A DNA stretch of 25,086 nucleotides from a virus: positions 1 to 25,086 of the IMG/VR virus record IMGVR_UViG_3300021961_000587. One strand, 5' to 3'. Position numbers and translations under genes: made by a program. The notes beneath the pieces were generated by a model that was not told the origin of the DNA, ran no database searches, and saw only the letters and a list, made by a program, of their open reading frames with translations. Of this stretch, positions 15,057-21,798 are shown piece after piece (the stretch's first letter is position 1; each line of letters begins with the position of its first letter).

Positions 15057-15545
15057 ATGTCCGAAAACTTTGAAAGCACTTATGAAAGTTCTATTCCCAA
15101 TCAAGATTTCTGGGAAGGTGATGGCATCAGTCTGACTGGAAATCCTTGTCCTTCTCCTGATATGCTTGTTCTTGGATCAAGACTTCCTGGTGGACTTGGA
15201 AATGACCACATCTCATTTAATTCACCCTCTACGTTTAATTTGACTGTGACTGAAGATACAAACAAAAACGGTTTCTGGAAATACAACGAAGATAAAATTC
15301 TGAAACAACTTGAAGAGTATATTGCAAGTACTTATCGCCAGCATTATGTTGATCGTACTGGTGGTGGAAAAGAACAAACTCTTGATAAGATCAAACACAA
15401 TCGTCGAGAAGGATTCTGTGCTGGTAATGTAACCAAATATATTGATCGATACGATACAAAAGGAACTCCTCGTGCTGATCTTTTTAAAGTTCTTCATTAT
15501 ACAATTCTTTTAATTAACCACCTCAACCTTATTGAAAACAAGTGA
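15057..15545 (+). CDS. DUF3310-like protein
   Basis: The function is unknown. The 162-residue protein has a Pro/Gly/Ser-rich N-terminal 70 residues. Its C-terminal helical module at about 118-153, EGFCAGNVTKYIDRYDTKG followed by DLFKVLHYTI, matches the FxxGNxxKYIxRxxxKG...DLxKxxxYL signature of DUF3310. That family is widespread in phages, often near nucleotide-metabolism or replication genes. The stop overlaps the region just before the gene 45 start, so it shares a transcript with the clamp. A TATGAT sequence lies 6 bases upstream of the start, without a matching -35 box. Confidence 0.75.
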   Translation: MSENFESTYESSIPNQDFWEGDGISLTGNPCPSPDMLVLGSRLPGGLGNDHISFNSPSTFNLTVTEDTNKNGFWKYNEDKILKQLEEYIASTYRQHYVDRTGGGKEQTLDKIKHNRREGFCAGNVTKYIDRYDTKGTPRADLFKVLHYTILLINHLNLIENK

Positions 15546-15547
15546 TT

Positions 15548-16213
15548 ATGAAACTTTCTGATAAAACTCTGACTCTTCTGAAGAATTTCTCTTCTATCAA
15601 TCAGTCTATTTTGTTCAAAGAAGGAAATAGTCTTCGTACTATTTCTGTTATGAAAAATATTCTTGCAGAGGCAACAATCGAAGAGGAACTTCCCAAGGAC
15701 TTTGGAATTTACGATCTTAATCAGTTTCTAAACGGTCTCAATCTACATCATAATGCTGAACTTGATTTTCAGAATGATGGTTATGTTGTTATCAAAGAAG
15801 GTAAGTCTCGTTCCAAATACTTTTTTGCAGATCCCAATGTAATCATTACTCCACCAGACAAGTCTATTTCACTTCCTTCCGAAGATGTTTGTTTCCTTCT
15901 TGATACCAAAGAACTTGATAAACTGCTTAAAGCTGCTGCTGTGTATCAACTTCCTGACTTGTCTGTGGTTGGTGAAGCAGGTGTGGTAAAATTGGTTGTT
16001 CGTGATAAGAAAAATGATACCTCTAATGATTTTTCCGTAGTTGTTGGCGAAACTGATGAAGTATTTACTTTTAACTTCAAAGTAGAAAATATTAAAATTA
16101 TTCCTGGTTCTTATGAGGTTGTGATTTCATCTAAACTTTTGTCACGATTCAAGAATACTGGATTTGATGTGACCTATTATATTGCTCTAGAACCTGATTC
16201 TACTTTTGGTTAA
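15548..16213 (+). CDS. 45: Sliding clamp gp45
   Basis: The trimeric clamp tethers gp43 polymerase to DNA and, in T4, activates late transcription with gp55 and gp33. From the ATG at 15548 the protein begins MKLSDKTLTLLKNFSSINQSIL, matching the T4 MKLSKDTTALLKNFATINS opening. An in-frame GTG six bases upstream (15542) is therefore not needed. The IYDLNQFL element and the C-terminal YYIALEPDSTFG (T4: YVVALEADSTHDF) confirm it. It has 221 residues, close to 228 in T4. Its stop overlaps the next start (TAATG). Confidence 0.96.
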   Translation: MKLSDKTLTLLKNFSSINQSILFKEGNSLRTISVMKNILAEATIEEELPKDFGIYDLNQFLNGLNLHHNAELDFQNDGYVVIKEGKSRSKYFFADPNVIITPPDKSISLPSEDVCFLLDTKELDKLLKAAAVYQLPDLSVVGEAGVVKLVVRDKKNDTSNDFSVVVGETDEVFTFNFKVENIKIIPGSYEVVISSKLLSRFKNTGFDVTYYIALEPDSTFG

Positions 16214-16728
16214 TGAACATTTTTGTTACTTCTCCTTTTCCCGCTGAAAGTGCTATTTGTCTTCCAGATAAGCACATCGTCAAAATGCCATTAGAGTGCT
16301 GTCAGATGCTCTCTATCGTGGCATCAGAAAAGTGGGGACACGGATACGGCACTCTTCCTAAGGCAGATGGAACCCCCTACAAGACCGAGAAAGGAGCATT
16401 CCGCAATCATCCCTGTACCAAGTGGGCAAAGGAAAGTATCAATAATGCTTATTGGTTGATTAAATGGGGTCTTAACTTATGTGATGAATATACTTTGAGG
16501 TATAACAAAACTCACTCTTGCTACAAAACTCTTGTTGATGCTTATTATTTGTTTCCTAAGGGCAAAATTACAGAAGTGACTCCTTTTGCACGAGCGATGC
16601 CCAATGAGTATAAATTTGACACAAGCATTGACACTTTTACTGCTTACAAGATGTATATCGCATCCAAACCTTGGGTTACATCTAATTATCTTCGTATGCC
16701 AGAAAGAAAACCTGATTGGATTGAGTGA
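16213..16728 (+). CDS. Conserved phage protein with DKHxVKM motif
   Basis: The function is unknown. The 171-residue protein belongs to a family I recall from many phages, with an MNIFxxxxxP opening, DKHIVKM at 19-25, NHPCTKWAKES at 65-75, an NAYWLIKWGLNLCDEYTLRY helix at 78-97, and then KTH at 99-101. The invariant His, Asp, Lys, Cys and Trp residues look catalytic or metal-binding, but no activity is known to me. It sits between the clamp and a Nudix gene in the replication operon and overlaps both by one base. The base composition is GC-rich here (33 of 60 at 16321-16380) compared with the following gene. Confidence 0.75.
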   Translation: MNIFVTSPFPAESAICLPDKHIVKMPLECCQMLSIVASEKWGHGYGTLPKADGTPYKTEKGAFRNHPCTKWAKESINNAYWLIKWGLNLCDEYTLRYNKTHSCYKTLVDAYYLFPKGKITEVTPFARAMPNEYKFDTSIDTFTAYKMYIASKPWVTSNYLRMPERKPDWIE

Positions 16729-17150
16729 TGAATAACTTCATTCCAGAAAATGAGTACATAAAGATTATAAAATCAATGCCCATTTTTTGTATTGATTTTT
16801 TAATAGAATATGAAAATAAGTATCTCTTAATAAAAAGATCTGAAGAACCAGTTAAGGGTGTATACTGGGTTGTTGGTGGAAGACTTAGATTCAAAGAAAC
16901 TGTAGATCAATTTGCAGTCAGAGTGCAGACTAGGGAAATTGGTAGATGTTTTGATAATCGAAAATTAATTGCGTTCTCAAATTATTTTTTTCCAGATTGT
17001 TTAGATTCTAGAGCAACACATACGCCAAGTTTATTGTATTTGGTAAAATCAAATGAAATGTTTACTCCAAAAATTGATGAAACATCTACAGACTACATAT
17101 GGACCGAAAATCTTCCAGATGAACTAGTAAAGCAAACACAATTTATTTGA
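16728..17150 (+). CDS. Nudix hydrolase of GDP-mannose hydrolase (GDPMK/NudD) type
   Basis: A 140-residue Nudix protein. The N-terminal FIPENEYIKIIKSMPIFCIDF and the GVYWVVGGRLRFKE segment (44-57) resemble E. coli GDP-mannose mannosyl hydrolase (SLDFIVE and GYWFVPGGRVQKDE). As in that enzyme, the Nudix box is altered: G51, E57, R65, E70 and G72 are present, but the REUxEE core reads RVQTRE. It would cleave GDP-mannose or a related GDP- or UDP-hexose. I chose ATG 16728 (TGATG overlap); an in-frame GTG lies one codon upstream. It is markedly AT-rich (16 and 17 G+C in two 60-base lines) between GC-richer neighbours, a sign of recent acquisition. Gene 44 starts 9 bases after. Confidence 0.82.
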   Translation: MNNFIPENEYIKIIKSMPIFCIDFLIEYENKYLLIKRSEEPVKGVYWVVGGRLRFKETVDQFAVRVQTREIGRCFDNRKLIAFSNYFFPDCLDSRATHTPSLLYLVKSNEMFTPKIDETSTDYIWTENLPDELVKQTQFI

Positions 17151-17159
17151 TTAAATATT

Positions 17160-18104
17160 ATGGCAAGTGAATTTCTTTTTGTGGAAAAATATCGTCCTCA
17201 AGTGATTGATGACTGTATTTTGCCCGATGACACTAAAAAAACATTTAAGGAGTTTGTAGCGAAAGGTGAGATTCCAAATCTCCTTCTTGCAGGACCTCCT
17301 GGTATTGGTAAAACTACAATCGCAAAAGCATTATGTAATGAATTGGGGGCAGATTATTATGTCATCAATGGATCCGACGAAGGGCGTTTCCTGGATACTG
17401 TACGGAACCAAGCAAAGAACTTCGCTTCGACCGTCTCACTTACGGGATCTTCTAAACATAAAGTCATCATCATCGATGAGGCGGATAACACAGGCAACGA
17501 CGTACAACTCCTACTACGGGCGAATATTGAGGCATTTTATAACAACTGCCGATTCATCTTCACCTGTAACTACAAGAACAAGATTATTGAACCTCTTCAC
17601 TCCCGATGTGCCGTCATTGACTTCACCATCAAAGGGAAGCAAAGAGTTCAACTTGCAGGTAGTTTCTTTCAACGACTTCAATCAATCTTGGATGCGGAAA
17701 AGATTGAATATGATCAAAAAGTCGTTGCGGAACTAGTATCTAAACACTTTCCAGATTTTCGTAGGGTCCTGAATGAGATCCAAAGATATTCTACTGGTGG
17801 TAAAATTGATTCTGGTATTCTCGCATCTTTCTCTGATGTTTCTGTAAATGAACTTATTAAAAATCTCAAGGATAAAAACTTTACTGAAGTTCGAAAGTGG
17901 GTGGTCTCCAACTTGGACAACGATGCTTCTAATCTACTTCGCAGGATTTATGACGCCTCTTTTGATTGCCTTTCACCGCAATCTATCCCTGCTGCCGTTC
18001 TTGTTATTGCTAAGTATCAATACCAATGTGCGTTCGTTGCTGACCAGGAAGTGAATCTTCTTGCTGCTCTTACAGAAATTATGTGCGAGTGTGAGTTTAA
18101 ATGA
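17160..18104 (+). CDS. 44: Clamp loader large subunit gp44
   Basis: The AAA+ ATPase of the gp44/62 loader that opens the gp45 ring on primed DNA. The 314-residue product (T4: 319) has FVEKYRPQVIDD at 7-18, Walker A GPPGIGKT at 45-52, a DEAD-type Walker B at 106-109 (IIIDEADN) and sensor 1 TCNYKN. The SRC motif at 148-150 carries the arginine finger. It ends in an ATGA overlap with the DruA-like gene, not with gene 62 as in T4, so the two loader subunits are not adjacent. Confidence 0.96.
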   Translation: MASEFLFVEKYRPQVIDDCILPDDTKKTFKEFVAKGEIPNLLLAGPPGIGKTTIAKALCNELGADYYVINGSDEGRFLDTVRNQAKNFASTVSLTGSSKHKVIIIDEADNTGNDVQLLLRANIEAFYNNCRFIFTCNYKNKIIEPLHSRCAVIDFTIKGKQRVQLAGSFFQRLQSILDAEKIEYDQKVVAELVSKHFPDFRRVLNEIQRYSTGGKIDSGILASFSDVSVNELIKNLKDKNFTEVRKWVVSNLDNDASNLLRRIYDASFDCLSPQSIPAAVLVIAKYQYQCAFVADQEVNLLAALTEIMCECEFK

Positions 18105-19216
18105 TTATTTCCGAACAAGACGCTCTGTGGGCAGCAGATGAATTTATTGAGTATTTCTCTCAAATGGGAAATATTGAGGATTATTTGCGTTTTGTGAAGA
18201 AGGAAGTAATCAAGAGTTCTAATACACTTGCTCCATTGCACGATGAGTTCTTCAATGAAGATATTCATCCAGAAGATATGGAGTTTGATATTAAGTTTGT
18301 TGGTGACCGTTTCCAGCAAGCACTACCTCAAGAACACTACAACACTCTTCTGAGAGTTGTGTCTTCTCATAACAATGAATCAAATATTCCTGGTAGAGAA
18401 CTACGTTGGATAGTTTTTGAAAAGAATACTGGTAAGGTTATCGGATTTATTCGTTTTGGTTCTCCAACAATTAATTCAAAACCAAGAAATGAATGGTTAG
18501 GAAAAACACCAGATCTCTCCATCTTTAATCGTCACGCAGCTATGGGTTTTGTGATCGTTCCATCACAACCATTTGGATACAACTATCTTGGTGGTAAACT
18601 CTTAGCACTACTTTGTTGTTCTCATTATGCAAGAGAGACACTTAATCGAGTATTTGAAAAAGACATTGCTCTTTTTGAGACAACTTCTCTTTATGGTTCG
18701 ACTACCGATGCATCTCAATATGATGGTCTAAAACCATTTATGAGATATAAAGGTCTTACTGAGAGTAAGTTCTTACCTCTTCTTCATGATGATGTGTTTC
18801 ATAAATTGCACGATAGGTTTACATACCTGAATAACAATACTCCTTTGACTGATAACAAAGCATCATCAAAAAAGATGAAGCGTCAGACAAAGATGATTTC
18901 AATTATTCGTAACTCTCTTCAAGATAAACAAAAACTTGATGAGTTCAATCGTGTAATTGATATGGCATTCAACCTTACTCAGAAGAAAAGATTTTATATT
19001 TCTGATTATGGTTATTCAAATGTGCGTGAAGTAATTCTTGGTGAACAAGATAAACTTATTCCTGGTCCAAATTGGGATAAGTTCTACTTGGAAAACATTA
19101 TTTCTTGGTGGAAAAAGAAAGCAACCAAGAGATATGAAAAACTAAAAGAAGAAAACAGGTTCAGAACAAAGGTCGAACTCTGGACTGATGATGAAGAAAT
19201 TCAAATTATAAGATAA
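18101..19216 (+). CDS. DruA/DUF4338-like protein between the clamp-loader genes
   Basis: The function is unknown in this setting. The 371-residue protein has a middle region of about 95-225 that reads like DUF4338, the domain of DruA in the Druantia defence system: IGFIRFGSPTINSKPRNEWLG (family: G.l.fssp....RD.wIGW), NRHAAMGFVIVP (NNsRFLILP), NYLGGKLLALL (NLASH.L.l), and LFETTSLYGSTTDASQY (LLETFV....GT.Y). The N-terminal 90 residues are acidic and helical. The C-terminal third is basic (ISWWKKKATKRYEKLKEENR). The G-Y-N-Y-L-G-G-K-L segment also resembles an acetyltransferase cofactor loop. It is coupled to gene 44 by ATGA, so it probably acts with replication. Family assignment is from recalled motifs. 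Confidence 0.7.
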   Translation: MIISEQDALWAADEFIEYFSQMGNIEDYLRFVKKEVIKSSNTLAPLHDEFFNEDIHPEDMEFDIKFVGDRFQQALPQEHYNTLLRVVSSHNNESNIPGRELRWIVFEKNTGKVIGFIRFGSPTINSKPRNEWLGKTPDLSIFNRHAAMGFVIVPSQPFGYNYLGGKLLALLCCSHYARETLNRVFEKDIALFETTSLYGSTTDASQYDGLKPFMRYKGLTESKFLPLLHDDVFHKLHDRFTYLNNNTPLTDNKASSKKMKRQTKMISIIRNSLQDKQKLDEFNRVIDMAFNLTQKKRFYISDYGYSNVREVILGEQDKLIPGPNWDKFYLENIISWWKKKATKRYEKLKEENRFRTKVELWTDDEEIQIIR

Positions 19217-19218
19217 TT

Positions 19219-19830
19219 GTGGAATATAATTTTTATTCTCTATTTTCTATACCAGTACTGGAAGCAAGTATTGAAGTTTCTGCTGAAATTGTCGATTATA
19301 TTCATTCGCTTGAATATAAAAGAACAGATTTTAACAATGCAGATATATCAATATTTCAAAATATTTTGGATCACCCTATATTTGGTGATTACTCTGATAA
19401 AATAGATTCATTAGTTTCTGAGTTTGTATTTGAAATTTCTAAGTTTGATCAATCTAAACTTTTTTTAGATAGGGTCGCTTCATGGTCTAATAGGCATCAT
19501 TATTCCGATTGGGCACAGGATCATTCTCATGTAAACTCTTTTGTTAGTGGAGTATGGTATTTAGAAACACCCGAAAATTGTGGTGACTTAAACTTACAAA
19601 GTCCTCACATTGGATTTGGTCTTCCTTTAGATTATCCTAGAGTAGAATATAATGACTATAATTCCCACTCATGTACTCTTAATGCAATGAAAAATAAAAT
19701 TTATATTTTTCCATCAACTCTTCGTCATAGTGTTTTTAGGAATGAATCCGAACATGTGCGAACTAGTATTGCATTTAATTATTATGCAAGAGGAATTTTA
19801 GAAACCGAAGATAATTTGATACACTCTTAA
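19219..19830 (+). CDS. 2-oxoglutarate/Fe(II)-dependent oxygenase
   Basis: A 203-residue protein of the phage 2OG-Fe(II) oxygenase type (TIGR02466/PF13759-like). The double-stranded beta-helix core shows HSHVNSFVSGVWYLETPE (102-119) with candidate iron ligands H102/H104, and GDLNLQSP, and then IYIFPSTLRHSVF with H170 as the distal ligand. R181 in HVRTSIAFN would bind 2-oxoglutarate. Substrates of phage members are unknown; protein, nucleotide or sugar hydroxylation are all possible. It starts at a GTG three bases after the DruA-like stop; no in-frame ATG occurs before residue 157, so GTG is needed. Gene 62 starts five bases after the stop. Confidence 0.85.
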   Translation: MEYNFYSLFSIPVLEASIEVSAEIVDYIHSLEYKRTDFNNADISIFQNILDHPIFGDYSDKIDSLVSEFVFEISKFDQSKLFLDRVASWSNRHHYSDWAQDHSHVNSFVSGVWYLETPENCGDLNLQSPHIGFGLPLDYPRVEYNDYNSHSCTLNAMKNKIYIFPSTLRHSVFRNESEHVRTSIAFNYYARGILETEDNLIHS

Positions 19831-19835
19831 CTATT

Positions 19836-20219
19836 ATGATTGATTTGAAAGATTGGTTGAATTCGATTAATTTTACAAAAGAAAACCTTTTGGATGAAAA
19901 TCCACAATTAAAAAAAGATTATCCTCCATACATTATTAATAAATGTTTATCTGGACAAATTGATACTATTCTTTTTGCTAACGAGATGAATATGCACCAT
20001 CAACTTGATAATGATATGCAATATTCATTTTATCTAAATAGTCTAAGGAAAAAGAAGAGATTTTCTCCCTGGATCCGAAAGGATAAAATCAAAGATTTAG
20101 AATGCGTTAAACAATACTATGGATATAGTAATGAAAAGGCATCCCAAGCTTTGAAAATTCTAAACAAATCACAAATCGAATTCATTAAACAACGACTTGA
20201 TATTGGAGGAAAAAAATGA
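19836..20219 (+). CDS. 62: Clamp loader small subunit gp62
   Basis: The non-ATPase partner of gp44. The 127-residue product is shorter than T4 gp62 (187), as I recall for cyanophages. The RKKKRFSPWIRKDKIKDLECVKQYYGYSNEKASQALKIL segment (about 70-108) aligns with the T4 RGKRYGKWAKLVEDS...KRYQVNTNDAINYKSIL segment. Location directly upstream of regA supports it. The end of the gene carries the GGAGG that serves regA, and its stop overlaps the regA start. Confidence 0.85.
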   Translation: MIDLKDWLNSINFTKENLLDENPQLKKDYPPYIINKCLSGQIDTILFANEMNMHHQLDNDMQYSFYLNSLRKKKRFSPWIRKDKIKDLECVKQYYGYSNEKASQALKILNKSQIEFIKQRLDIGGKK

Positions 20220-20662
20220 CTACTGCAAATTTAACAGTAGAACCTGAAATTCATTGGTCACAAGATCAAATGATTGAGGTAATTCTTAATGAACCTGACG
20301 ATTTCCTCAAGGTTCGTGAAACTTTAACTCGCATTGGAGTTGCATCACGTAAGGAGAAAAAACTCTACCAATCTTGCCATATTCTTCATAAGCAAGGTAG
20401 ATATTATATCGTTCACTTTAAGGAACTGTTTGCTTTGGATGGTAAACACGCCAACCTAACTGTGAATGATGTGCAACGTCGTAATCGTATTGTTCGTCTT
20501 CTTGCTGATTGGGGACTTATTACCGTAATTAAACCTGACAGTGTAAATGATATTGCTCCACTAAACCAAATCAAAGTTCTTGCATATAAGGACAAGGGTG
20601 ATTGGATTTTAGAACAGAAGTATAATATTGGCAAAAAAGGTAAAGCAGTAGAAACCGAATAA
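20216..20662 (+). CDS. regA: RegA translational repressor
   Basis: RegA binds the start regions of early mRNAs (in T4: 44, 45, rIIB and its own) and blocks ribosome binding. The 148-residue protein (T4: 122) contains VILNEPDDFLKVRETLTRIGVASRKEKKLYQSCHILHKQGRYYIVHFKELFALDGK, a clear match to the RegA core. Arg/Lys-rich segments suit RNA binding. It has the best ribosome binding site of the operon, GGAGG about seven bases before ATG. A hairpin and a terminator follow. Confidence 0.95.
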   Translation: MTTANLTVEPEIHWSQDQMIEVILNEPDDFLKVRETLTRIGVASRKEKKLYQSCHILHKQGRYYIVHFKELFALDGKHANLTVNDVQRRNRIVRLLADWGLITVIKPDSVNDIAPLNQIKVLAYKDKGDWILEQKYNIGKKGKAVETE

Positions 20663-20669
20663 ATAGTTA

Positions 20670-20689
20670 AGTGCCATTCGTGCGGCACT
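20670..20689 (+). promoter_or_regulatory. Hairpin just after regA
   Basis: A 6-bp perfect stem AGTGCC / GGCACT with an eight-base loop lies 7 bases after the regA stop and 21 bases before the main terminator. No T-run follows it. It may stabilise the mRNA end or serve as a RegA-related RNA element. Confidence 0.45.
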
Positions 20690-20710
20690 CTACAAAAGTC
20701 GGAACACCCT

Positions 20711-20749
20711 AAAAAGAGGTTCGGTTTTGCCGATACCTCTTTTTTTCTT
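20711..20749 (+). terminator. Strong terminator after regA
   Basis: A two-part stem: AAAAAGAGGT pairs with ACCTCTTTTT, and inside it TCGG pairs with CCGA around a TTTTG loop, with one bulged T. A long T-rich tract follows. It ends the 45-44-62-regA transcript. Confidence 0.9.
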
Positions 20750-20821
20750 TTCTTATATAATTAGTAATGGATGCCGAAAGGGTCCACAAAACACAAACTC
20801 GCTTTTAAAGGAGCTACCATA

Positions 20822-21262
20822 ATGACTAATCTTGTGCCATCAAGGTTTAATTCTGCGGATCTTCCTGCTTTAATGGATAGGATCAATCGCTACAGTATTG
20901 GAATGGATGAATATTTTGATCGTCTATTTCATATCCACGAAACTACTTCTAATTATCCTCCATACAATCTTGTTCAAGTCAGTAACATAGAATCAAGACT
21001 TGAACTTGCGCTTGCAGGATTTAAAAAGAAAGAAGTTTACGTTTATACGCAAGATGGAAAACTTTTTGTTGAGGGACAAAGAGAGGATAAAGAATCCGAT
21101 ACCAACTACGTCCATAAGGGATTGGCTCAACGATCTTTCAAAAGAGCATGGACGCTTGCGGATGATACAGAGGTCTCAGATGTATCATTTGAAGACGGAC
21201 TCCTCTCTGTCAACTTAAAGAAGATTGTTCCCGACCACCACAAACGAAAAGATTATCTCTAA
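20822..21262 (+). CDS. hsp20: Small heat shock protein Hsp20
   Basis: An alpha-crystallin-type chaperone, common in T4-like cyanophages. I chose ATG 20822, giving 146 residues, because AAAGGAG lies at 20807-20813 with ideal spacing; an in-frame ATG at 20771 would add 17 residues but has no such site. The crystallin domain spans about residues 45-135: SRLELALAGFKKKEVYVYTQDGKLFVEGQ, the FKRAWTLADDTEV strand and the conserved DGLLSVNLKK end. The C-terminal tail, VPDHHKRKDYL, lacks a clear IxI motif. It may help fold phage proteins or stabilise host thylakoid components; this is not shown by the sequence. Confidence 0.92.
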   Translation: MTNLVPSRFNSADLPALMDRINRYSIGMDEYFDRLFHIHETTSNYPPYNLVQVSNIESRLELALAGFKKKEVYVYTQDGKLFVEGQREDKESDTNYVHKGLAQRSFKRAWTLADDTEVSDVSFEDGLLSVNLKKIVPDHHKRKDYL

Positions 21263-21274
21263 ATAAAAATAAAA

Positions 21275-21445
21275 ATGAAATCTTTCGACGAGTTCAAAAA
21301 AATTGCATATAAAAATGCAGTCCAACACACTGTTTATTCTAAAGGAAAAGAAAAACAAATTCCAAAAGGAAAAGCAGTTCCTTTGAAAAGTCGTTCTAGT
21401 GCAGGTGGAGATGGTGATGGAAGTGGTGGAGATGGTGGAGAATAA
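21275..21445 (+). CDS. Small protein with basic middle and Gly/Asp tail
   Basis: A 56-residue frame beginning MKSFDEFKKIAYKNAV, then a Lys-rich centre (YSKGKEKQIPKGKAVPLKSRSS), and an acidic flexible tail made only of Gly, Asp, Ser and Glu. I recall MKSFxxF openings and GKAxPLKSRSS endings in small cyanophage proteins, but no function. It starts 12 bases after the hsp20 stop behind an A-rich leader, without a clear ribosome binding site. It ends before a strong terminator. The strict sense bias of the Gly-Asp repeat (GGA/GGT GAT) supports translation. Confidence 0.62.
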   Translation: MKSFDEFKKIAYKNAVQHTVYSKGKEKQIPKGKAVPLKSRSSAGGDGDGSGGDGGE

Positions 21446-21471
21446 ATAATAATTGAATATCGTCGGCGCAA

Positions 21472-21513
21472 GAGGGGCAAGTGGCAAAATCCACTTGACG
21501 CCCCTCCTTTTTA
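21472..21513 (+). terminator. Terminator upstream of the polymerase operon
   Basis: GAGGGGC pairs with GCCCCTC and AAGTGG with CCACTT, loop CAAAAT, with GAC bulged on the 3' side. CTTTTT follows. The 3' arm also contains the -35 box of the next promoter. Confidence 0.88.
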
Positions 21514-21523
21514 TTGGTAGAAT
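21495..21523 (+). promoter_or_regulatory. Sigma70-type promoter for the polymerase operon
   Basis: The -35 box TTGACG is at 21495-21500 and the -10 box TAGAAT at 21518-21523, with a 17-base spacer and TGG before the -10. The -35 box lies in the 3' arm of the terminator and the T-run lies in the spacer. The architecture is the same as for the promoter before gene 55. Confidence 0.7.
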
Positions 21524-21546
21524 GAAGTTCCTAAGGACTCCTTTTT

Positions 21547-21798
21547 ATGATTAAAGTGCTTGCATTATTGAATAATTTAATCTTAATTAGTAAGATTGAA
21601 GAAGTTGGTGCTGACATTGGAGAACCTGATTGTAAACTAGTTTCTCCATTTGTCATAAGAAGTGATAAAACATTAGAACCATTTCTTTGTGGTTATACTA
21701 AACAAGATACTTTTATGATTAATTCTGATAAGATTGTAACCCTTGCAGAACCAACTCCAACTCTACTTGAAAAATATGAGGACCTGATTAAAGAATGA
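21547..21798 (+). CDS. Second Sm-like small protein, upstream of polymerase
   Basis: The function is unknown. The 83-residue product reads MIKVLALLNNLILISKIEEV, then CKLVSPFVI, then TKQDTFMINSDKIVTLAEPTPTLLEKYEDLI. The strand order and the DxFxINxxxIxTLxEPxxxLxxxY ending parallel the larger protein at 5754, so the two look like divergent paralogues with an Sm/Hfq-like beta barrel. It is the first gene after a strong promoter, behind AAGGA at 21532-21536, and overlaps gene 43 by ATGA. It could act on mRNA or on the polymerase. Confidence 0.72.
   Translation: MIKVLALLNNLILISKIEEVGADIGEPDCKLVSPFVIRSDKTLEPFLCGYTKQDTFMINSDKIVTLAEPTPTLLEKYEDLIKE

Noticed and set aside
20767-20808. 13-codon upstream frame before hsp20
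   Set aside because: Too short, without a ribosome binding site; it is probably leader sequence.
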